Below are positions 44,951 through 56,797 of a stretch of 64,000 nt of DNA, piece by piece. Numbering within the stretch: the first letter of the stretch is position 1; the number at the start of each line of letters is the position of its first letter. The stretch lies in the NCBI RefSeq assembly GCF_001590925.1, contig NZ_BCTU01000015.1, positions 62,001 to 126,000 of the forward strand, read 5' to 3'. Position numbers and translations under genes: made by a program. The notes beneath the pieces are model-generated. The model saw only the letters and a list, made by a program, of their open reading frames with translations, was not told the DNA's origin and ran no database searches. Source of the DNA: Serratia plymuthica NBRC 102599 (GTDB lineage: Bacteria; Pseudomonadota; Gammaproteobacteria; Enterobacterales; Enterobacteriaceae).

Positions 44951-46027
44951 ATGAAAACGATAAAAACACCGCTACTGGCCATTGGCCTGCTGGTCGCCCT
45001 GCCACTGTTCGCCGCAGAATCGTCCACGCCGGCTCCGGTGCCAACCGCCATCGCCCAACATCAGGGGCCGATCCGCATTGCAGTGATCCGCAATCTGGGT
45101 TCCGACGACAACACCACTCAGTTTCTGGCCGGCGCCATTCAGGAAGGGCGTAAGCTGGGTTTCAAAGTGGATACCTTCCTCAGCAACGGTGACGACGCCC
45201 GTTTTCAAGATTTCGTGAACCAGGCTATCAGCCAAAAATATGACGGCATTATTCTCTCGCAGGGCCGTGCGCCCTATTCCACCGATTTGGTCAAACGCAT
45301 TGTGGCGGCGGGCATTGCCGTCTCCGTATTTGATACCGACGTCAGCGGCAGCATTCCCGGCGTAACGGTTTCGCAACAGGATGACGCGTCGCTGGCAAAT
45401 GAGTCGTTCGGCCAACTGATTAAAGACTTTAACGGGAAAGCCAATATCATCAAGCTTTGGGTCGCCGGTTTCCCGCCGATGGAGCGCCGTCAGGCTGCCT
45501 ACCAGCAGTTGCTGAAGCAAAATCCGGGCATTCATGAGTTGGAATCGATCGGCGCAGTGTCATCGGACGTGCAGGGCGATACCGCCAACAAAGTTGGCGC
45601 GGTGCTGGCCAAATATCCGAAAGGCAAGATTGACGCGATCTGGGGCACCTGGGACGCCTTTAGCCAGGGTGCCTACAAGGCACTGAGAGAAAATGGCCGT
45701 ACCGAAATCAAACTGTACAGCATCGATATCTCCAATCAGGATCTGCAACTGATGCGCGAAGCCAATAGCCCGTGGAAAGTCAGCGTAGCGGTGGATACCA
45801 AGCTGATTGGTGCGGTAAACCTGCGTCTGGTGGCGAACAAAATTGCCGGTGAACCTACGCCTGCAACCTATGAGTTCAAGGCTGCGTCTATTCCGCAGGC
45901 GTTGCTGGCCAGCCAGCCGGGGCCGGTCAACGTGGCCGGGCTGGCAAAAATCATCCCGGGCTGGGGCAGCAGCAACGATTTTATCCAACCCTGGTTCGCC
46001 ACGCTGCAGGCCAAATCGGGCAAATAA
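44951..46027 (+). CDS. Orphan periplasmic sugar-type binding protein
   Basis: A 358-residue secreted protein of the RbsB/LacI-like periplasmic binding fold. A Sec signal peptide (MKTIKTPLLAIGLLVALPLFA, cleavage after AAES-type region) is followed by IRIAVIRNLGSDDNTTQFLA, QAISQKYDGIILSQG, VAAGIAVSVFDTDVSGSIPG, DAIWGTWDAFSQGAYKAL and LYSIDISNQDLQLMREANSP, the usual pentose/hexose-binder landmarks. I use the ATG at 44951 with GGAG nine bases upstream. No ABC permease or ATPase lies beside it, so it must work with components encoded elsewhere or act in sensing. Ligand unknown. The MetJ-like boxes in front suggest a link with methionine or its ribose-containing by-products; that is inference. Confidence 0.8.
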   Translation: MKTIKTPLLAIGLLVALPLFAAESSTPAPVPTAIAQHQGPIRIAVIRNLGSDDNTTQFLAGAIQEGRKLGFKVDTFLSNGDDARFQDFVNQAISQKYDGIILSQGRAPYSTDLVKRIVAAGIAVSVFDTDVSGSIPGVTVSQQDDASLANESFGQLIKDFNGKANIIKLWVAGFPPMERRQAAYQQLLKQNPGIHELESIGAVSSDVQGDTANKVGAVLAKYPKGKIDAIWGTWDAFSQGAYKALRENGRTEIKLYSIDISNQDLQLMREANSPWKVSVAVDTKLIGAVNLRLVANKIAGEPTPATYEFKAASIPQALLASQPGPVNVAGLAKIIPGWGSSNDFIQPWFATLQAKSGK

Positions 46028-46052
46028 TCTCTTCCGCTTATCCCCAGACAAA

Positions 46053-46080
46053 GTAGGGGCGCTGCATGCGGCGCCCCTAC
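46053..46080 (+). terminator. Terminator-like hairpin after the binding-protein gene
   Basis: A perfect 10-base-pair GC-rich stem (GTAGGGGCGC / GCGCCCCTAC) with an 8-base loop, 25 bases past the stop codon. No T-tract follows, so termination strength is uncertain. Confidence 0.55.
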
Positions 46081-46209
46081 TGTTCGGGGCAACAGCAGCG
46101 TGAAAAGCGTCGGCGTAACCTCTTTTTTTCACACAGCATCTTCCCAGTCGGCCAAAATGAGCTATGTTATCAACATCGCTCAATAGCTGTATGCATAAAC
46201 AGGTCTGAC

Positions 46210-47436
46210 ATGAAGGGATTCCCACCGCTGATCATCGCACTGCTGGCCAGTTCGCTGGTGTTGACCATTGGCCGCGGCGTCACGCTGCCGTTCATTACCA
46301 TTTACCTCACCGGGCATTTCCACCTGTTGCCGAAAAGCGTCGGCATTATTCTGGGCATCAGCCTGGCGATCGGCATTTTCGCCAGCCTGTATGGCGGCTA
46401 TCTGGTGGACAAGTTCAACAAAAACACATTGATCCTGCTTTCCATTTTACTGTTCGCCCTGAGCTTTTTCGCCATCCCGTTGATCCCGCGCCCGGGAGGC
46501 ATCGTTGTAGTACTGGCGATCCTGCATACGGCCTATTCGGTGCTGGGCATCACCATTAAAGCGTGCTTTGCCGACTGGCTACCGGTCACGCAGCGTATAA
46601 AAGCCTTTTCGCTCAACTACACGCTGGTGAATGTCGGCTGGGCGGTGGGGTCATCGCTGGGCGTTATGGTGGCCGGGCTGAACCCGCTGCTGCCGTTCTA
46701 CCTCTCCGGTGGGCTGGCCTTATTGACGGTGGCGACACTGAGCTTTCGTCTGCGTGGGCAGTTGCACCCAAGGCAACCTGCGGCCGCCGAATCCGCGCCG
46801 ACCACATTACCTGATTTTCGTCAGACGCTGGCCATCCTGCGCAGCGATCGCCGGCTGATTTACTTTACGCTCGGCAGTACGCTGGGGGCTGTCGTTTTCG
46901 GCCAGTTCACCGGCTATCTGTCGCAATACCTGATTATCGTATCGAACGCCGAATTCGCGTACAAAATCATTGGCATGGTGATGATCGTCAATGCCTGTAT
47001 CGTCATCGCGTTGCAGTATTTGCTGAGCCGGGGCATGCGTCAGGAAAACATGCTGCGCTGGCTGGCGCTGGGCACACTCTTTTTCATTGTCGGGCTGATC
47101 GGTTTCATGCTGGCGGGGCAATCCGTCTGGTTGTGGGCCGTGGCCATGGCGATATTCACGCTGGGGGAGATTATCGTTATCCCGGTGGAATATATGTTTA
47201 TCGACTTTATCGCACCTGCGCATCTGAAGGGCAGCTACTACGGCGTGCAAAATCTCAGTGCGTTGGGGGGCGCCATCAACCCGGTGCTTTGCGGTTTTAT
47301 CCTCAGCTACGCCGCACCGCCATTGATGTTCCTGATGTTGATTGCCGCCGCGTTATTGAGCCTGCTATTCTTTTTCCTCGGCCACCGGCTGGCGCAGAAA
47401 CAGCAACCGAACTCTATTGCCACCTACGTGGAATAA
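46210..47436 (+). CDS. MFS transporter, YdeE-like
   Basis: A 408-residue inner-membrane protein with 12 predicted helices. The N-terminal signature LLASSLVLTIGRGVTLPFITIYLTGHF and the loop YGGYLVDKFNKNTLILLS match the DHA1 group around E. coli YdeE, which has been linked to dipeptide/drug efflux. Further landmarks are ITIKACFADWLPVTQRIKAF and the closing half IPVEYMFIDFIAPAHLKGSY. The ATG at 46210-46212 gives the family start; the open frame extends upstream without similarity. Substrate unknown. Confidence 0.8.
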   Translation: MKGFPPLIIALLASSLVLTIGRGVTLPFITIYLTGHFHLLPKSVGIILGISLAIGIFASLYGGYLVDKFNKNTLILLSILLFALSFFAIPLIPRPGGIVVVLAILHTAYSVLGITIKACFADWLPVTQRIKAFSLNYTLVNVGWAVGSSLGVMVAGLNPLLPFYLSGGLALLTVATLSFRLRGQLHPRQPAAAESAPTTLPDFRQTLAILRSDRRLIYFTLGSTLGAVVFGQFTGYLSQYLIIVSNAEFAYKIIGMVMIVNACIVIALQYLLSRGMRQENMLRWLALGTLFFIVGLIGFMLAGQSVWLWAVAMAIFTLGEIIVIPVEYMFIDFIAPAHLKGSYYGVQNLSALGGAINPVLCGFILSYAAPPLMFLMLIAAALLSLLFFFLGHRLAQKQQPNSIATYVE

Positions 47437-47574
47437 GACTGCGCGCGACCTTTCGCCGGTGCTGCCAACCTGCCCAACGGGCATGAATGTCATAGAGAGA
47501 ATTCATGGTGTGATTTGTGGCGCAGATCACAGTTTAATTGTATGATGAATACATCAGTTAAACGGGAAAAGGTG

Positions 47575-47982
47575 ATGGCCAACGTGCTTACACTGTGCTG
47601 GAAATACCTGAGGGCAATCGTCCTTATCTACCTCTGCTTGTTTGCCGGCAATGCCATCGCGGCGCTACTGCCGATCGCCATTCCCGGTAGCATTATCGGC
47701 ATGCTAATCCTGTTTGCCCTGCTCTCCAGCCAAATTTTGCCGGCGAAGTGGGTCAAGCCCGGCTGTCATCTGCTGATCCGTTATATGGTGCTGCTGTTCG
47801 TGCCGATTGGCGTCGGCGTGATGAACTATTACGACCAAATCATCGAACATCTCAGCCCGCTGGTGGTTTCCTGCGTTATCAGCACCCTGATGGTGCTGAT
47901 CGTCGTCGCCTGCACCTCTCATTATTTTCACCGTGAACGTAAAATCATCGGCAGTGACGATCCTGCGGAGGGTAAAAAATGA
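47575..47982 (+). CDS. yohJ: LrgA/CidA-family membrane protein YohJ
   Basis: A small holin-like membrane protein (about 135 residues, four helices) containing [57 protein letters not shown] and [15 protein letters not shown], matching E. coli YohJ. I start at the ATG at 47575; two earlier in-frame ATGs at 47542 and 47545 lack ribosome sites and exceed family length. It overlaps yohK by four bases (ATGA), so the pair is translationally coupled. LrgAB/CidAB homologues have been connected with murein hydrolase export and pyruvate or glycolate transport; which applies here cannot be told. Confidence 0.88.
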   Translation: MANVLTLCWKYLRAIVLIYLCLFAGNAIAALLPIAIPGSIIGMLILFALLSSQILPAKWVKPGCHLLIRYMVLLFVPIGVGVMNYYDQIIEHLSPLVVSCVISTLMVLIVVACTSHYFHRERKIIGSDDPAEGKK

Positions 47983-48674
47983 TCCATGAAATCTGGTGGT
48001 CATTGCCGTTGACGCTGTTGGTCTACTTCGCGGCTCGCTGGCTGGCTCAGCGGCTGAAGATGCCGCTGCTGAACCCGCTGCTGGTTTCCATGGCGATGAT
48101 CATTCCCCTGCTACTGCTGACCGGCGTTCCCTATGAACGCTATTTTCAGGGCAGCAAAATTCTCAACGACTTGCTGCAACCGGCGGTGGTGGCGCTGGCC
48201 TTCCCGCTGTATGAGCAGTTGCATCAGATCCGCGCTCGCTGGAAGTCGATTATCGCAGTGTGCTTTATCGGCAGCATGACGGCGATGATCAGCGGCGGCG
48301 CCATCGCGTTGTGGATGGGCGCAACGCCGGAAATTGCCGCATCAATCATGCCGAAATCCGTCACTACGCCGATCGCCATGGCGATAGCGGGATCCCTTGG
48401 CGGCATCCCCGCAATCAGCGCCGTCTGCGTTATTTTCGTCGGCATCTTCGGTTCGGTATTTGGCCATTCGCTGTTCAGAATGCTGAAAATCACCACCCGT
48501 TCGGCACGCGGCCTGGCGATGGGCACCGCTTCGCATGCCATAGGCACGGCACGTTGTGCGGAAATGGACTATCAGGAAGGCGCTTTCAGCTCGCTGGCGC
48601 TGGTGATCTGCGGGATTATTACTTCTCTGCTGGCGCCCTTTGTCTTCCCGGTGCTGCTGCATCTGTTCGGTTAA
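47979..48674 (+). CDS. yohK: LrgB-family membrane protein YohK
   Basis: A 231-residue partner of YohJ with about eight membrane segments. LrgB landmarks are [40 protein letters not shown] and [20 protein letters not shown] followed by [15 protein letters not shown]. It begins inside the last codon of yohJ (ATGA overlap) and is followed by cdd, the order found in E. coli. Confidence 0.93.
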   Translation: MIHEIWWSLPLTLLVYFAARWLAQRLKMPLLNPLLVSMAMIIPLLLLTGVPYERYFQGSKILNDLLQPAVVALAFPLYEQLHQIRARWKSIIAVCFIGSMTAMISGGAIALWMGATPEIAASIMPKSVTTPIAMAIAGSLGGIPAISAVCVIFVGIFGSVFGHSLFRMLKITTRSARGLAMGTASHAIGTARCAEMDYQEGAFSSLALVICGIITSLLAPFVFPVLLHLFG

Positions 48675-48737
48675 CGGGTTGGAAACTTGCGATACATCTC
48701 GCATTTATCGTTTTCATTGCAGTGATTTCATCAATAA

Positions 48738-48753
48738 AGAGATATAAATCACA
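48738..48753 (+). promoter_or_regulatory. CRP site of the cdd promoter
   Basis: AGAGA-TATAAA-TCACA matches the TGTGA-N6-TCACA consensus in 8 of 10 positions. A TAAAAT -10 sequence lies at 48775-48780, so the site centre is about 41.5 bases before the predicted start near 48787, the class II geometry. E. coli cdd is activated by CRP and repressed by CytR. Confidence 0.6.
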
Positions 48754-48811
48754 CTTTATTGCTTCAAGGCTGCCTAAAATGTTATCCCGTTAACCTGTAG
48801 AGAGATTTTCT

Positions 48812-49696
48812 ATGCACCCGCGTTTTCACACCGCTTTCGGCGAACTGTCCGCGACATTGCAATCCGTCCTGCTGCCTTATTTTGATGCGCCTGATTTCCC
48901 GGCCATGTTCAGAGCGGAGCAGGTAGACGCGATCAAGCAGCGCTGCGGGCTGGATGATGATGCTCTGGCATTTGCCCTGCTGCCTTTGGCGGCGGCCTGC
49001 TCGTTAACGCCGATCTCCCATTTCCACGTCGGTGCCATTGCCCGCGGCCAGAGCGGCAATCTCTATTTTGGCGCCAATATGGAATTCAGCGGTGCGCCGA
49101 TGCAACAAACCATTCATGCAGAACAGTGTGCCGTGACCCACGCCTGGCTGCGCGATGAACCTGGCCTGGTCTCCATCACCGTTAACTACACGCCTTGCGG
49201 CCACTGCCGCCAGTTTATGAACGAACTGAACAGCGGCAGCGGCCTGCAAATTCGCCTGCCCGGCCGTGAGCCTGCCACGCTTGGCGACTATCTGCCGGAC
49301 TCGTTCGGCCCGAAAGATCTGGATATCGCCACGCTGCTGATGGACCGGGTCGATCAGGGCTACCAGTTGACGCTGTCTGACGAACTGGAGAAAGCCGCGC
49401 TGGCGGCCGCTAACCAAAGCCATGCCCCCTACAGCAACGCCCACAGCGGTGTCGCGCTGGAGGCCGAAGACGGCACGATTTATGCCGGGCGCTATGCGGA
49501 GAACGCCGCCTTTAACCCGAGCCTGCCGCCGCTGCAGGCCGCGTTGATTCTGCTGAACGTCTCCGGAAGCGACTGCCAGAAAATCCGCCGCGCGGTACTG
49601 GCCGAGCCGCAAACCGCTATCCTCACCCAGTGGGATGCAACCCGCGCCACGCTGGAAGCGCTGGGTTGCCAAGACGTCAGCCGCATCACTTTCTAA
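48812..49696 (+). CDS. cdd: Cytidine deaminase
   Basis: Deaminates cytidine and deoxycytidine to uridine nucleosides in salvage. 294 residues, the long enterobacterial type with a catalytic N-terminal and a degenerate C-terminal domain. The zinc/proton-shuttle motif TIHAEQCAV lies near residue 102 and [12 protein letters not shown] near residue 129; [22 protein letters not shown] precedes them. The upstream region has a CRP-type site at proper spacing, consistent with catabolite control of nucleoside use. Confidence 0.96.
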   Translation: MHPRFHTAFGELSATLQSVLLPYFDAPDFPAMFRAEQVDAIKQRCGLDDDALAFALLPLAAACSLTPISHFHVGAIARGQSGNLYFGANMEFSGAPMQQTIHAEQCAVTHAWLRDEPGLVSITVNYTPCGHCRQFMNELNSGSGLQIRLPGREPATLGDYLPDSFGPKDLDIATLLMDRVDQGYQLTLSDELEKAALAAANQSHAPYSNAHSGVALEAEDGTIYAGRYAENAAFNPSLPPLQAALILLNVSGSDCQKIRRAVLAEPQTAILTQWDATRATLEALGCQDVSRITF

Positions 49697-49887
49697 TCCC
49701 GATCACGGCGGTGCCGCCCGGCGCCGCTGTTAACAGCCCCGTAAGCCGATTACAATGGCATTCACGTCTTAAAACACTTTCTTTAGTTAAATTAGGACGT
49801 GATCGTCGATAATTACGCCAATTTACCTCATGATCCGATAACAATTGCTGTACATATTTTCCCGATCTTTTAGGATCGGCATCATAA

Positions 49888-51615
<1,728 letters not shown>

Positions 51616-51633
51616 TTTACGCAGGTGAAGCGC

Positions 51634-51659
51634 AAGGTCCGGCACGCCGGACCTTTTTT
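51634..51659 (+). terminator. Terminator of maeA
   Basis: AAGGTCCGG pairs perfectly with CCGGACCTT around a 4-base loop, followed by TTTTTATTG, starting 18 bases after the stop codon. Confidence 0.92.
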
Positions 51660-51775
51660 ATTGTCAAAACCGCCTAAAAATGCGGCGCAATACGTGCTTC
51701 AGGCGGTGGACAGCTTGCGTCAGCCAGTCAGGTAAAGTAGCCTTGAGCCATCTTTTTTGGCCCCTGTGCGCGTAA

Positions 51776-52522
<747 letters not shown>

Positions 52523-52544
52523 CCTTAGTTGCAACGGTGAAAAT

Positions 52545-52574
52545 AAAAACGGTCGGCATCTGCCGACCGTTTTT
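52545..52574 (+). terminator. Terminator of sanA
   Basis: AAAAACGGTCGGCA pairs with TGCCGACCGTTTTT across a two-base loop, followed by more T, 22 bases after the stop codon. Confidence 0.92.
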
Positions 52575-52583
52575 TCCATATTT

Positions 52584-52840
52584 TATACCCTATGGCTTTC
52601 GAGTTGGCCGCTCTAGCGCATCCATGCGCTCGCGGCATTCGTACATCCCTGTACAGCACAGCTAGGCGACCAGCTCGCTCATCCCCAGGCGCTTACTAAA
52701 GTCAAGTAACTGGGGTGACAAATCTGCCGGGAGCAGATTTGAACGCTGCTTGCAGCGGCCCCTTTAGGGGCGTGGCCCACGGATGGGCCACGTAACTGAG
52801 TGCAGGTAACAACGCTGCGGCTTGAAAGACGACGGGTATA
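52584..52840. repeat. Expanded ERIC element (about 257 bp) with internal insertions
   Basis: The ends are ERIC-type inverted termini: TATACCCTATGGCTTTCGAG on the left, and on the right the complement TATACCCGTCGTCTTTCAAG. The centre keeps the ERIC core (CCCCAGGCGCTTACT, AAGTAACTGGGGTGA). The normal 127-bp element is doubled in length by two insertions, at about 52610-52675 and 52720-52800. The right one is a chain of hairpins: AAATCTGC/GCAGATTT, CGCTGC/GCAGCG, GTGGCCCA/TGGGCCAC. It fills the gap between the sanA terminator and the mglC stop codon, four bases away. Confidence 0.8.
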
Positions 52841-52843
52841 AGA

Positions 52844-53854
52844 TTATTTCTTCTTGGCGTACTTTAGTGAATCCAGCGCCACCGCGAAGATAATGATGCC
52901 GCCCTTGATGATGTACTGCCAGTAAGGGTTAACGCCAATGTAGGTCAGCCCGTAGTTGATGACGGTAAAGATGATCACCCCGGTCACTACGCCCAACACC
53001 GTCCCCACCCCACCGGCAAAAGACACGCCGCCCACCACGCAGGCGGCAATGGCATCCAACTCATACATAAAACCGAGGTTGTTGGTGGCGCTGCCGATAC
53101 GGCCGGCTTCCAACAGGCCTCCGAAGGCATAAAACACGCCGGACAGCGCATAGATCATGATCAGGTTCAACGGCACATTCACGCCGGAAACCTTTGCCGC
53201 TTCCGGGTTACCGCCGATGGCGAAGATATTTTTGCCGAAGCGGGTTTTATTCCACAGGATCCAGACAAAAATAATCGCGATAATGGCGTAGAAGGTAATG
53301 TACGACAGTTTAAAGTCGCCAAAGCGCAGGAATCCCTGGGCAAAGGTAGAGAACTTAGGATCGAACCCCGCTACCGGCGAAGCGCCGACAGAATCGTAAT
53401 ACAGCGAGTTGATGCCGTAGACGATGATCATGGTACCCAGGGTGGTAATAAACGGCGTCACATTCAGGTAGGCGATGATCAGACCGTTCACCAGGCCGAT
53501 CACCGCACCCACGGCGCACACCAGCAGGATCACCAGCGGAATAGACCAGGTTTCCATATGCGGAAACACTTTATTGACGTTGTCCATCGACTGCAGCAGC
53601 GTTGCCGCTACCACCGCCGCCAGCCCAACCTGGCGCCCGGCGGACAGGTCTGTGCCCTGAGTCACGATCAGCCCGGCCACGCCCAGTGCAATAATGATAC
53701 GCACCGATGACTGAGTCAGGATGTTGCTCAGGTTCATTAAACTGAGGAAAGTCGGGTCCTGGATAATAATAATTGCCAGCAGCACCAGCAATACCACGTA
53801 AATGCCACCTTCTTTAAAATAGGTGAACAAAGTTTTTTTATTCAGCGCGTTCAT
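52844..53854 (-). CDS. mglC: Galactose/methyl-galactoside ABC transporter permease
   Basis: Inner-membrane channel of the high-affinity galactose importer. 336 residues with eight to ten helices and landmarks of the RbsC/MglC family: SSVRIIIALGVAGLIVTQGT, DLSAGRQVGLAAVVAATLL, GLVNGLIIAYLNVTPFITTL and DAIAACVVGGVSFAGGVGTV. It starts 11 bases after mglA ends. The last gene of mglBAC; an ERIC element lies directly behind its stop codon. Confidence 0.96.
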   Translation of the reverse strand: MNALNKKTLFTYFKEGGIYVVLLVLLAIIIIQDPTFLSLMNLSNILTQSSVRIIIALGVAGLIVTQGTDLSAGRQVGLAAVVAATLLQSMDNVNKVFPHMETWSIPLVILLVCAVGAVIGLVNGLIIAYLNVTPFITTLGTMIIVYGINSLYYDSVGASPVAGFDPKFSTFAQGFLRFGDFKLSYITFYAIIAIIFVWILWNKTRFGKNIFAIGGNPEAAKVSGVNVPLNLIMIYALSGVFYAFGGLLEAGRIGSATNNLGFMYELDAIAACVVGGVSFAGGVGTVLGVVTGVIIFTVINYGLTYIGVNPYWQYIIKGGIIIFAVALDSLKYAKKK

Positions 53855-53865
53855 AATTCTGATCC

Positions 53866-55374
53866 TTAAAGGTGCAGGGATGCGAGACGTAAAATTTCAT
53901 TTTGCGAGGTCTGTTTGGTGTTAACGATGCCCGCAACCTGACCATTACTCATCACCAGTATTCTGTCGGTAATTCCCAAAAGCTCCGGCATTTCGGACGA
54001 GACAATAATGATCCCCTTGCCCTTCTTCGCCAATTCGGTCATCAGCTGATAAATTTCGAATTTGGCGCCGACGTCAATGCCGCGCGTCGGTTCATCCAGC
54101 ATTAATATTTCCGGTTGGGTTAACAGCCAGCGGCCGATAATCACCTTCTGCTGGTTACCGCCGGACAGCGAACCGATATGGGTGTGGTGGCCCGGCGTTT
54201 TGACCCGCATGGCGTCGATCACCCATTGGGTGTCACTTTTCATCCGGGCGTTGTCCAGCAGACCGATTTTATTTTTATAGTTGCGGATATTGGATATCAG
54301 CGAGTTGAAGCCCACGTCCAGATAGGCGTAAATCCCGGTAGAGCGTCGCTCTTCCGTTACCAGTGCAAAACCGTGGTTAATCGCTTCATTGGCGCTGTGA
54401 TTGTTGATGGCCTTGCCGTGCAGCTTGATGGTGCCGGCCACTTTTTCACGGATACCGAACAGGGTTTCCACAATGTCCGTGCGCTTGGCGCCCACCAACC
54501 CGGCAATGCCAAGAATTTCACCTTTGTGAAGATCGAAAGAAACATCGCGAATCGAAGGCTGGCGCAATGACGTCAGGTTCTTCACCTCCAGAATCACCTC
54601 TCCCGGCGTATTCTGCCTGTCGGGGAAACGCTGACTGAGCGAACGGCCCACCATCATCGAGATGATCTTGTCCATATCCAGCCCTTCCAGCGGCTGAGTG
54701 GCGATCCACTGGCCGTCGCGCAGGATGGTGATTTCATCACACAGTTGGAAGATCTCTTCCATTTTGTGCGAGATATAAACAATGCCGCAGCCGCGCTCTT
54801 TCAGCTTACGAATAATGGTGAACAAATGGTTCACCTCTTTTTCCGTCAGCGACGAGGTCGGCTCATCCATAATGACAATCTTGGCGTCATAGGAAAACGC
54901 CTTGGCGATTTCGATCATCTGCATTTGCGATACCGATAGCGTGCCCACTTTATCCCGTGGGTTGATATCAATATCCAGCTCGTCGAATATCGCCTGGGTG
55001 TCCTTCAACATCTTTTCCTGATCGACAAACATGCCTTTGGTCGGGTAACGCCCCAACCACATGTTGTCCATCACGGTACGCTGCAGGACCAGGTTTAACT
55101 CCTGATGCACCATTGAAACGCCGTGTTCCAGCGCCTCTTTTGAGCTTTTGAAATCAATTTCCCGGCCCTGAAAAACAATACTGCCGGCATCTTTTTTATA
55201 AATGCCAAACAGGCATTTTAATAATGTCGATTTCCCGGCGCCGTTCTCTCCCATTAACGCATGAATGGAGTGCGGACGAACGCGCAGGTTAACATTATCC
55301 AATGCCTTGACGCCGGGGAATGACTTACTGATATCGGTCATTTCCAGGAGGAATTCGCGTGGGCTGTCGGCCAT
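53866..55374 (-). CDS. mglA: Galactose/methyl-galactoside ABC transporter ATP-binding protein
   Basis: Double ATPase that drives galactose import. The first domain has Walker [17 protein letters not shown] near residue 43, signature [14 protein letters not shown] and Walker [16 protein letters not shown]. The second has a degenerate Walker A ([19 protein letters not shown], lacking the GKS/T), signature [15 protein letters not shown] and Walker [16 protein letters not shown], the usual asymmetry of sugar transporters of this class. 502 residues. It lies 176 bases after mglB, a gap that holds a mini-ERIC and a strong hairpin. Confidence 0.96.
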   Translation of the reverse strand: MADSPREFLLEMTDISKSFPGVKALDNVNLRVRPHSIHALMGENGAGKSTLLKCLFGIYKKDAGSIVFQGREIDFKSSKEALEHGVSMVHQELNLVLQRTVMDNMWLGRYPTKGMFVDQEKMLKDTQAIFDELDIDINPRDKVGTLSVSQMQMIEIAKAFSYDAKIVIMDEPTSSLTEKEVNHLFTIIRKLKERGCGIVYISHKMEEIFQLCDEITILRDGQWIATQPLEGLDMDKIISMMVGRSLSQRFPDRQNTPGEVILEVKNLTSLRQPSIRDVSFDLHKGEILGIAGLVGAKRTDIVETLFGIREKVAGTIKLHGKAINNHSANEAINHGFALVTEERRSTGIYAYLDVGFNSLISNIRNYKNKIGLLDNARMKSDTQWVIDAMRVKTPGHHTHIGSLSGGNQQKVIIGRWLLTQPEILMLDEPTRGIDVGAKFEIYQLMTELAKKGKGIIIVSSEMPELLGITDRILVMSNGQVAGIVNTKQTSQNEILRLASLHL

Positions 55375-55393
55375 AAATACACCTGGCTATTAT

Positions 55394-55454
55394 TGTACCC
55401 CTCGTCTTTCAAACCGCAGCGTTGTCCGCTGCACCGTGAAATCCGTCGGGTATA
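55394..55454. repeat. Internally deleted mini-ERIC (61 bp) between mglB and mglA
   Basis: TGTACCCCTCGTCTTTCAAA and the inverted end TATACCCGACGGATTTCACG flank CGCAGCG-TTGTC-CGCTGC. The first 31 bases match the right terminus of the ERIC element at 52584-52840 in 28 positions. The ERIC core is missing, leaving only the two termini as a hairpin. Confidence 0.65.
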
Positions 55455-55478
55455 GGCTGTCATTTTAATAAAAAATTC

Positions 55479-55528
55479 CCCCGCCTGCGGCTTTCCTGGT
55501 GTTGGCGCTGAGCGCACCCCAGGCGGGG
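55479..55528 (-). terminator. Attenuator-type stem-loop between mglB and mglA
   Basis: CCCCGCCTG (55479-55487) pairs with CAGGCGGGG (55520-55528); the loop contains a second small stem (GGCGCT/AGCGC). On the transcribed strand it is followed by GAATTTTTTATT. It lies right after the mglB stop and should reduce read-through and protect mglB mRNA, giving more binding protein than transporter. Confidence 0.75.
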
Positions 55529-55550
55529 TCATTACGGCTTATCTCAGAAC

Positions 55551-56543
55551 TTACTTAACAAACTGAGACAGATTGTCTTTATCTACGCCAACGTAAGGAA
55601 TGCGCACCACTTTATTTTCGATTTTATATTGGGTGCCGTCGGCGGCCGGTTTGCCTGCAGCCAGGTTTTTCGCCAATTCGAAGGTGGCTTTAGCCTGGTT
55701 GTCGGCATCGTTCAGCACCGTCCCCGCCATCGCGCCGGATTTGACCATCGCCAGAGCTTCCGGCAACGCATCCACGCCGAATACCGGAATGCTGGATTTG
55801 TTGTGCGCCTTCAGCGCTTCTACCGCGCCCATTGCCATGGCATCGTTGTTGGCGATAACCACTTCAATTTTGTTGGCGTTCGGGCCGGACAACCAGGCGT
55901 CCATTTTGTCTTTCGCCTGAGCGGTGTCCCACATGGCGGTGTCCATCTGCAGTTGCTGAGTTTTAAGACCGCCTTCGTTCAACGTCTTCACCACATAGGT
56001 GGTGCGCGCTTCGGCATCCGGATGGCCCGGTTCGCCTTTCAGCAACACATACTGAATCTGACCGTCTTTGTTCAGATCCCAGTTCGGGTTGGCTTTCCAG
56101 TGCTTGGCGATCAGCTGGCCCTGGATCACGCCGGACTCCTTGGAGTCGGTCCCGACATAAAACGCTTTGTCGTAGCTGTCCAGCGCTTTGCGGGAAGGCT
56201 CTTTGTTGTAAAACACAATAGGGATATCGTTTGCGCGTGCCTTATCGATAACCACCGGCGCGGCGGCAGGGTCAACCAGGTTAATCGCCAGCGCTTTCAC
56301 GCCTTTGGCGATCAGCACATCGATCTGGTCATTTTGCTTGGACTGATCGTTCTGCGAGTCATTCATCAGCAGAGTGATATCCGGAGAGGCCTTGGCGTCT
56401 TTCTCGATCGCCTTGCGCACTACCGACATAAAGTTGTCGTCGTATTTATAAATGGTGACGCCAATACGGGTATCTGCATGGGCTGCGGCACCAAACATCA
56501 TGGCTGCGGCCGTCGCGGCCAGGGTGAAAACCTTCTTATTCAT
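55551..56543 (-). CDS. mglB: Galactose/glucose-binding periplasmic protein
   Basis: Captures galactose and glucose for MglAC and, in chemotactic relatives, signals to Trg. 330 residues with a Sec signal peptide ([20 protein letters not shown], cleavage after AHA). It shows the calcium-binding loop DLNKDGQIQ near residue 157 of the precursor and sugar-contact segments [51 protein letters not shown] and [15 protein letters not shown]. The ATG at 56541-56543 has GGAG seven bases upstream; the frame stays open upstream but is not conserved. First gene of the mgl operon, behind a CRP/GalS-controlled promoter. Confidence 0.97.
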   Translation of the reverse strand: MNKKVFTLAATAAAMMFGAAAHADTRIGVTIYKYDDNFMSVVRKAIEKDAKASPDITLLMNDSQNDQSKQNDQIDVLIAKGVKALAINLVDPAAAPVVIDKARANDIPIVFYNKEPSRKALDSYDKAFYVGTDSKESGVIQGQLIAKHWKANPNWDLNKDGQIQYVLLKGEPGHPDAEARTTYVVKTLNEGGLKTQQLQMDTAMWDTAQAKDKMDAWLSGPNANKIEVVIANNDAMAMGAVEALKAHNKSSIPVFGVDALPEALAMVKSGAMAGTVLNDADNQAKATFELAKNLAAGKPAADGTQYKIENKVVRIPYVGVDKDNLSQFVK

Positions 56544-56717
56544 TGTCTGTCTCCGGTTTATGTAGGTCGTACTCGGTATTGAGCCAAAGGTAACCGGCGG
56601 TGGGTGCACGACCGGGTCTGGCAGGTTCCCTGTCATCCGTGAATCATGTTATTCCTGAAAAGTGCTGTGTCAGCGCGAGATAAAAACGGCAGCGGCAAGT
56701 GCCTTTGCGCCGGAAAA

Positions 56718-56767
56718 CGCCTAGAGCATAGACGGGGTGATGTTAATAATCTGTGAATTTTCTCACA
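56718..56767 (-). promoter_or_regulatory. mgl promoter with CRP site
   Basis: TGTGAATTTTCTCACA at 56752-56767 is a perfect CRP consensus. TATGCT (56725-56730) is the -10, which places the leftward start near 56718, exactly 41.5 bases from the CRP centre (class II). No good -35 exists, as expected for a CRP-dependent promoter. Confidence 0.88.
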
Positions 56768-56769
56768 GA

Positions 56770-56785
56770 TTGAAAACGGTTACAC
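56770..56785. promoter_or_regulatory. GalR/GalS operator of mglBAC
   Basis: TTGAAAACGGTTACAC matches the operator GTGNAANCGNTTNCAC in 15 of 16 positions. It directly abuts the CRP site on its upstream side, as in E. coli mgl, where GalS blocks CRP action. Confidence 0.88.
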
Positions 56786-56797
56786 AAGATTAAATCT

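Noticed and set aside
49697-49740. GGCGG-TG-CCGCC stem after cdd as terminator
   Set aside because: Very small, without a T-tract, and within a GC-rich stretch where such pairings arise by chance.
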